NCBI RefSeq assembly: GCF_051020765.1
Contig: NW_027469183.1
Location: forward strand, 248,001-312,000
Reading direction: 5' to 3'
Length of the DNA: 64,000 bases
Source of the DNA: Lasioglossum baleicum
Lineage: Eukaryota; Arthropoda; Insecta; Hymenoptera; Halictidae
Shown: one piece after another, positions 59,501 through 64,000 of the stretch
Layout: every line of letters begins with the position of its first letter
How positions within the stretch are numbered: the first letter of the stretch is position 1
Position numbers and translations under genes: made by a program
The notes under the pieces: model-generated
Seen by the model: only the letters and a program-made list of their open reading frames with translations
Told to the model about the DNA's origin: nothing
Database searches by the model: none

Positions 59501-60982
59501 CGCATGGCTAGTCGAGCAAAAACACGTGCGAGAGGATGCATCCCGCAGGCTAGTCGAGCAAAAACACGTGCGAGAGGATGCATCCCGCAGGCTAGTCGAG
59601 TAAAAACACGTGCGAAAGGATGCATCCCGCAGGCTAGTCGAGCACAAACACGTGCGAGGTTTTGTGGGATGCGCATGCGCAGGTTTTGTGGGATGCGCAT
59701 GCGCAGATTTTTTGGGATGCGCATGCGCAGGTTTTTTGGGATGCGCATGGCTAGTTGAGCAAAAACATGTGCGAGAGGATGCATCCCGCAGGCTAGTCGA
59801 GTAAAAACACGTGCGAGACGATGCATCCCGCAGCCTAGTCGAGTAAAAACACGTGCGAGAGGATGCATCCCGCAGGCTAGTCGAGTAAAAACACGTGCGA
59901 GAGGATGCATCCCGCAGGCTAGTCGAGTAAAAACACGTGCGAGAGGATGCATCCCGCAGGCTAGTCGAGTAAAAACACGTGCGAGGTTTTGTGGGATGCG
60001 CATGCGCAGGTTTTGTGGGATGCGCATGCGCAGGTTTTGTGGGATGCGCATGCGCAGGTTTTTTGGGATGCGCATGCGCAGGTTTTTTGGGATGCGCATG
60101 GCTAGTCGAGCAAAAACACGTGCGAGAGGATGCATCCCGCAGGCTAGCCGAGCAAAAACACGTGCGAGAGGATGCATCCCGCAGGCTAGTCGAGTAAAAA
60201 CACGTGCGAGGTTTTGTGGGATGCGCATGCGCAGGTTTTGTGGGATGCGCATGCGCAGGTTTTTTGGGATGCGCATTTGCAGGTTTTTTGGGATGCGCAT
60301 GGCTAGTCGAGCAAAAACACGTGCGAGAGGATGCATCCCGCAGGCTAGCCGAGCAAAAACACGTGCGAGAGGATGCATCCCGCAGGCTAGTCGAGTAAAA
60401 ACACGTGCGAGGTTTTGTGGGATGCGCATGCGCAGGTTTTGTGGGATGCGCATGCGGAGGTTTTTTGGGATGCGCATGCGGAGGTTTTTTGGGATGCGCA
60501 TGTGCAGGTTTTTTGGGATGCGCATGGCTAGTCGAGCAAAAACACGTGCGAGAGGATGCATCCCGCAGGCTAGTCGAGTAAAAACACGTGCGAGAGGATG
60601 CATCCCGCAGGCTAGTCGAGTAAAAACACGTGCGAGGTTTTGTGGGATGCGCATACGCAGGTTTTGTGGGATGCGCATGCGCAGGTTTATTGGGATGCGC
60701 ATGGGCAGGTTTTTTGGGATGCGCATGGCTAGTCGAGCAAAAACACGTGCGAGAGGATGCATCCCGCAGGGTAGTCGAGTAAAAACACGTGCGAGAGGAT
60801 GCATCCCGCAGGCTAGTCGAGTAAAAACACGTGCGAGAGGATGCATCCCGCAGGCTAGTCGAGCAAAAACACGTGCGAGAGGATGCATCCCGCAGGCTAG
60901 TCGAGCAAAAACACGTGCGAGAGGATGCATCCCGCAGGCTAGTCGAGTAAAAACACGTGCGAGAGGATGCATCCCGCAGGCT
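56511..60982 (+). repeat. Higher-order repeat H2, copy 2 of the second 24.5-kb unit
   Basis: Equivalent to 32,001-36,448 shifted by 24,510 bp, but 24 bp longer because of the added B unit at 60,461-60,484. The private markers GATGCTCATGCGC and AGGTTGTTTGGG are kept (about 56,846 and 58,773). Confidence 0.9.
60461..60484 (+). repeat. Extra B unit present only in 24.5-kb unit 2
   Basis: A B unit with a TTTTTTGGG head and the rare GCGGAGG tail sits directly after another B with the same rare tail. The equivalent place in unit 1 (about 35,951) has only the first. The new unit combines the tail of its left neighbour with the head of its right one, as expected from a 24-bp slippage out of register with the monomer boundary. 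Confidence 0.93.
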
Positions 60983-63900
60983 AGTAGAGTAGAAACACGT
61001 GCGAGGTTTTGTGGGATGCGCATGCGCAGGTTTTGTGGGATGCGCATGCGCTGGTTTTTTGGGATGCGCATGCGCAGGTTTTGTGGGATGCGCATGGCTA
61101 GTCGAGCAAAAACACGTGCGAGAGGATGCATCCCGCAGGCTAGTCGAGTAAAAACACGTGCGAGAGGATGCATCCCGCAGGCTAGTCGAGCAAAAACACG
61201 TGCGAGAGGATGCATCCCGCAGGCAAGTCTAGCAAAAACACGTGCGAGAGGATGCATCCCGCAGGCTAGTCTAGCAAAAACACGTGCGAGAGGATGCATC
61301 CCGCAGGCTAGTCGAGTAAAAACACGTGCGAGAGGATGCATCCCGCAGGCTAGTCGAGCACAAACACGTGCGAGAGGATGCATCCCGCAGGCTAGTCGAG
61401 CAAAAACACGTGCGAGAGGATGCATCCCGCAGGCTAGTCGAGTAAAAACACGTGCGAAAGGATGCATCCCGCAGTCTAGTCGAGCACAAACACGTGCGAG
61501 GTTTTGTGGGATGCGCATGCGCAGGTTTTGTGGGATGCGCATGCGCAGATTTTTTGGGATGCGCATGCGCAGGATTTTTGGGATGCGCATGGCTAGTCGA
61601 GCAAAAACACGTGCGAGAGGATGCATCCCGCAGGCTAGTCGAGCAAAAACACGTGCGAGAGGATGCATCCCGCAGGCTAGTCGAGTAAAAACACGTGCGA
61701 AAGGATGCATCCCGCAGGCTAGTCGAGCACAAACACGTGCGAGGTTTTGTGGGATGCGCATGCGCAGGTTTTGTGGGATGCGCATGCGCAGATTTTTTGG
61801 GATGCGCATGCGCAGGTTTTTTGGGATGCGCATGGCTAGTTGAGCAAAAACACGTGCGAGAGGATGCATCCCGCAGGCTAGTCGAGTAAAAACACGTGCG
61901 AGACGATGCATCCCGCAGCCTAGTCGAGTAAAAACACGTGCGAGAGGATGCATCCCGCAGGCTAGTCGAGTAAAAACACGTGCGAGAGGATGCATCCCGC
62001 AGGCTAGTCGAGTAAAAACACGTGCGAGAGGATGCATCCCGCAGGCTAGTCGAGTAAAAACACGTGCGAGGTTTTGTGGGATGCGCATGCGCAGGTTTTG
62101 TGGGATGCGCATGCGCAGGTTTTGTGGGATGCGCATGCGCAGGTTTTTTGGGATGCGCATGCGCAGGTTTTTTGGGATGCGCATGGCTAGTCGAGCAAAA
62201 ACACGTGCGAGAGGATGCATCCCGCAGGCTAGCCGAGCAAAAACACGTGCGAGAGGATGCATCCCGCAGGCTAGTCGAGTAAAAACACGTGCGAGGTTTT
62301 GTGGGATGCGTATGCGCAGGTTTTTTGGGATGCGCATGTGCAGGTTTTTTGGGATGCGCATGGCTAGTCGAGCAAAAACACGTGCGAGAGGATGCATCCC
62401 GCAGGCTAGCCGAGCAAAAACACGTGCGAGAGGATGCATCCCGCAGGCTAGTCGAGTAAAAACACGTGCGAGGTTTTGTGGGATGCGCATGCGCAGGTTT
62501 TGTGGGATGCGCATGCGGAGGTTTTTTGGGATGCGCATGTGCAGGTTTTTTGGGATGCGCATGGCTAGTCGAGCAAAAACACGTGCGAGAGGATGCATCC
62601 CGCAGGCTAGTCGAGTAAAAACACGTGCGAGAGGATGCATCCCGCAGGCTAGTCGAGTAAAAACACGTGCGAGGTTTTGTGGGATGCGCATGCGCAGGTT
62701 TTGTGGGATGCGCATGCGGAGGTTTTTTGGGATGCGCATGTGCAGGTTTTTTGGGATGCGCATGGCTAGTCGAGCAAAAACACGTGCGAGAGGATGCATC
62801 CCGCAGGCTAGTCGAGCAAAAACACGTGCGAGAGGATGCATCCCGCAGGCTAGTCGAGCAAAAACACGTGCGAGAGGATGCATCCCGCAGGCTAGTCGAG
62901 TAAAAACACGTGCGAGAGGATGCATCCCGCAGGCTAGTCGAGTAAAAACACGTGCGAGGTTTTGTGGGATGCGCATGCGCAGGTTTTTTGGGATGTGCAT
63001 GGCTAGTCGAGCAAAAACACGTGCGAGAGGATGCATCCCGCAGGCTAGCCGAGCAAAAACACGTGCGAGAGGATGCATCCCGCAGGCTAGTCGAGTAAAA
63101 ACCAGTGCGAGGTTTTGTGGGATGCGCATGCGCAGGTTTTTTGGGATGCGCATGTGCAGGTTTTTTGGGATGCGCATGGCTAGTCGAGCAAAAACACGTG
63201 CGAGAGGATGCATCCCGCAGGCTAGTCGAGTAAAAACACGTGCGAGGTTTTGTGGGATGCGCATAAGCAGGTTTTGTGGGATGCGCATGCGCAGGTTTTT
63301 TGGGATGCGCATGGCTAGTCGAGCAAAAACACGTGCGAGAGGATGCATCCCGCAGGCTAGTCGAGCAAAAACACGTGCGAGAGGATGCATCCCGCAGGCC
63401 AGTCGAGTAAAAACACGTGCGAAAGGATGCATCCCGCAGGCTAGTCGAGCACAAACACGTGCGAGGTTTTGTGGGATGCGCATGCGCAGGTTTTGTGGGA
63501 TGCGCATGCGCAGGTTTTTTGGGATGCGCATTTGCAGGTTTTTTGGGATGCGCATGGCTAGTGGAGCAAAAACACGTGCGAGAGGATGCATCCCGCAGGC
63601 TAGCCGAGCAAAAACACGTGCGAGAGGAGGCATCCCGCAGGCTAGTCGAGTAAAAACACGTGCGAGGTTTTGTGGGATGCGCATGCGCAGGTTTTGTGGG
63701 ATGCGCATGCGGAGGTTTTTTGGGATGCGTATGTGCAGGTTTTTTGGGATGCGCATGGCTAGTCGAGCAAAAACACGTGCGAGAGGATGCATCCCGCAGG
63801 CTAGTCGAGTAAAAACACGTGCGAGAGGATGCATCCCGCAGGCTAGTCGAGTAAAAACACGTGCGAGGTTTTGTGGGATGCGCATGCGCAGGTTTTGTGG

Positions 63901-64000
63901 GATGCGCATGCGCAGGTTTTTTGGGATGCGCATGCGCAGGTTTTGTGGGATGCGCATGGCTAGTCGAGCAAAAACACGTGCGAGAGGATGCATCCCGCAG

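Larger units (their letters stand above)
1..64000 (+). repeat. Two-monomer (42 bp + 24 bp) satellite array with nested higher-order repeats
   Basis: Every base of the window belongs to one of two short monomers or their fixed junctions, all in the same orientation. There is no inversion, unique spacer or inserted mobile element. The window starts inside a B unit and ends inside an A unit, so the array is longer than 64 kb on both sides. Base composition is uniform: both monomers are about 57-58% G+C and CpG-rich (four CpG per A unit, two per B unit). Seen directly: the monomers, their order and the higher-order duplications. Inferred: a eukaryotic, probably heterochromatic location, because uninterrupted arrays with multi-kb higher-order repeats are typical of centromeric, pericentromeric, subtelomeric and sex-chromosome DNA. 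I do not recognise the family from any named satellite. Confidence 0.98.
44850..64000 (+). repeat. 24,510-bp higher-order repeat H3, unit 2 (partial, cut by window end)
   Basis: The first 19,151 bp of a second 24.5-kb unit. Apart from two 24-bp B-unit differences (an extra B here at 60,461-60,484; an extra B in unit 1 at 37,016-37,039) I found no difference from unit 1 in the parts I compared by eye. The near-identity means very recent duplication, active homogenisation, or an assembly duplication. The two private 24-bp changes argue weakly for two real copies. Confidence 0.95.

Noticed and set aside
1..64000. CRISPR array (regular short repeats)
   Set aside because: There are no unique spacers; the intervals between repeats are themselves repeats, and no cas gene is present.
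1..64000. Telomeric repeat, rDNA spacer or bacterial REP/BIME cluster
   Set aside because: The monomers do not resemble telomere repeats, no rRNA sequence is present, and all units point the same way over 64 kb, unlike bacterial palindromic clusters.
1..64000. CENP-B box containing alpha-satellite-like centromere
   Set aside because: No 171-bp periodicity and no CENP-B box pattern was seen in either monomer; centromeric identity remains only a possibility.
44850..64000. Second 24.5-kb unit as a pure assembly duplication
   Set aside because: Not excluded, but two private 24-bp gains, one in each copy, favour two real copies; read-level evidence is needed to settle it.

Overview
The whole 64,000-base window is one uninterrupted satellite-DNA array. 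I see no gene, RNA gene, transposon, CRISPR array or unique sequence anywhere in it, and the array runs off both ends of the window. It is built from two head-to-tail monomers, always in the same orientation. The 42-bp 'A' unit begins CTAGTCGAG, then has an A5 tract, CACGTG, the palindrome GGATGCATCC, and ends CCGCAGG. The 24-bp 'B' unit has a TTTTGTGGG or TTTTTTGGG head, the palindrome TGCGCATGCGCA, and ends GG. Runs of A alternate with runs of B to form cassettes. Every switch is made at the same place: A is cut after 26 bases on entering B, and B is cut after 19 bases on returning to A. Cassette length is therefore 45 + 42a + 24b bp (201 and 243 bp are common).

Above the cassettes lies a nested hierarchy of tandem duplications. 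Positions 1-13,763 hold small local duplications with periods of 867, 840 and 360 bp, a 797-bp pair, and five dispersed copies of a block marked by a T7 tract. Positions 13,764-25,545 are two copies of a higher-order unit: 5,124 bp, then an expanded copy of 6,658 bp. Positions 25,860-37,795 hold a 6,141-bp unit with an internal 1,524-bp duplication, a second copy lacking that duplication (local period 4,617 bp), and a partial third copy. Positions 37,796-44,849 are more mixed. At the largest scale, 20,340-44,849 is one 24,510-bp unit. It is repeated from 44,850 to the window end (19,151 bp seen), with two mutually compensating 24-bp monomer duplications as the only length differences I found.

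The sequence suggests a eukaryotic heterochromatic array (centromeric, pericentromeric, subtelomeric or sex-chromosome) from a long-read assembly; the species cannot be named. Many of the monomer variants are CpG to TpG/CpA changes, which hints at a genome with cytosine methylation. Each complete B unit carries a perfect match to the animal NRF1 consensus, and almost every A unit carries a CACGTG E-box. Very long open frames exist on both strands (up to 6,487 codons on the minus strand). They exist only because all unit lengths are multiples of three and some frames of both monomers lack stop codons, so I do not annotate them as genes. There is no operon or pathway here. What can be read is the array's architecture, its mode of growth (unequal exchange inside A runs and single-unit slippage), and its possible protein-binding or structural role.
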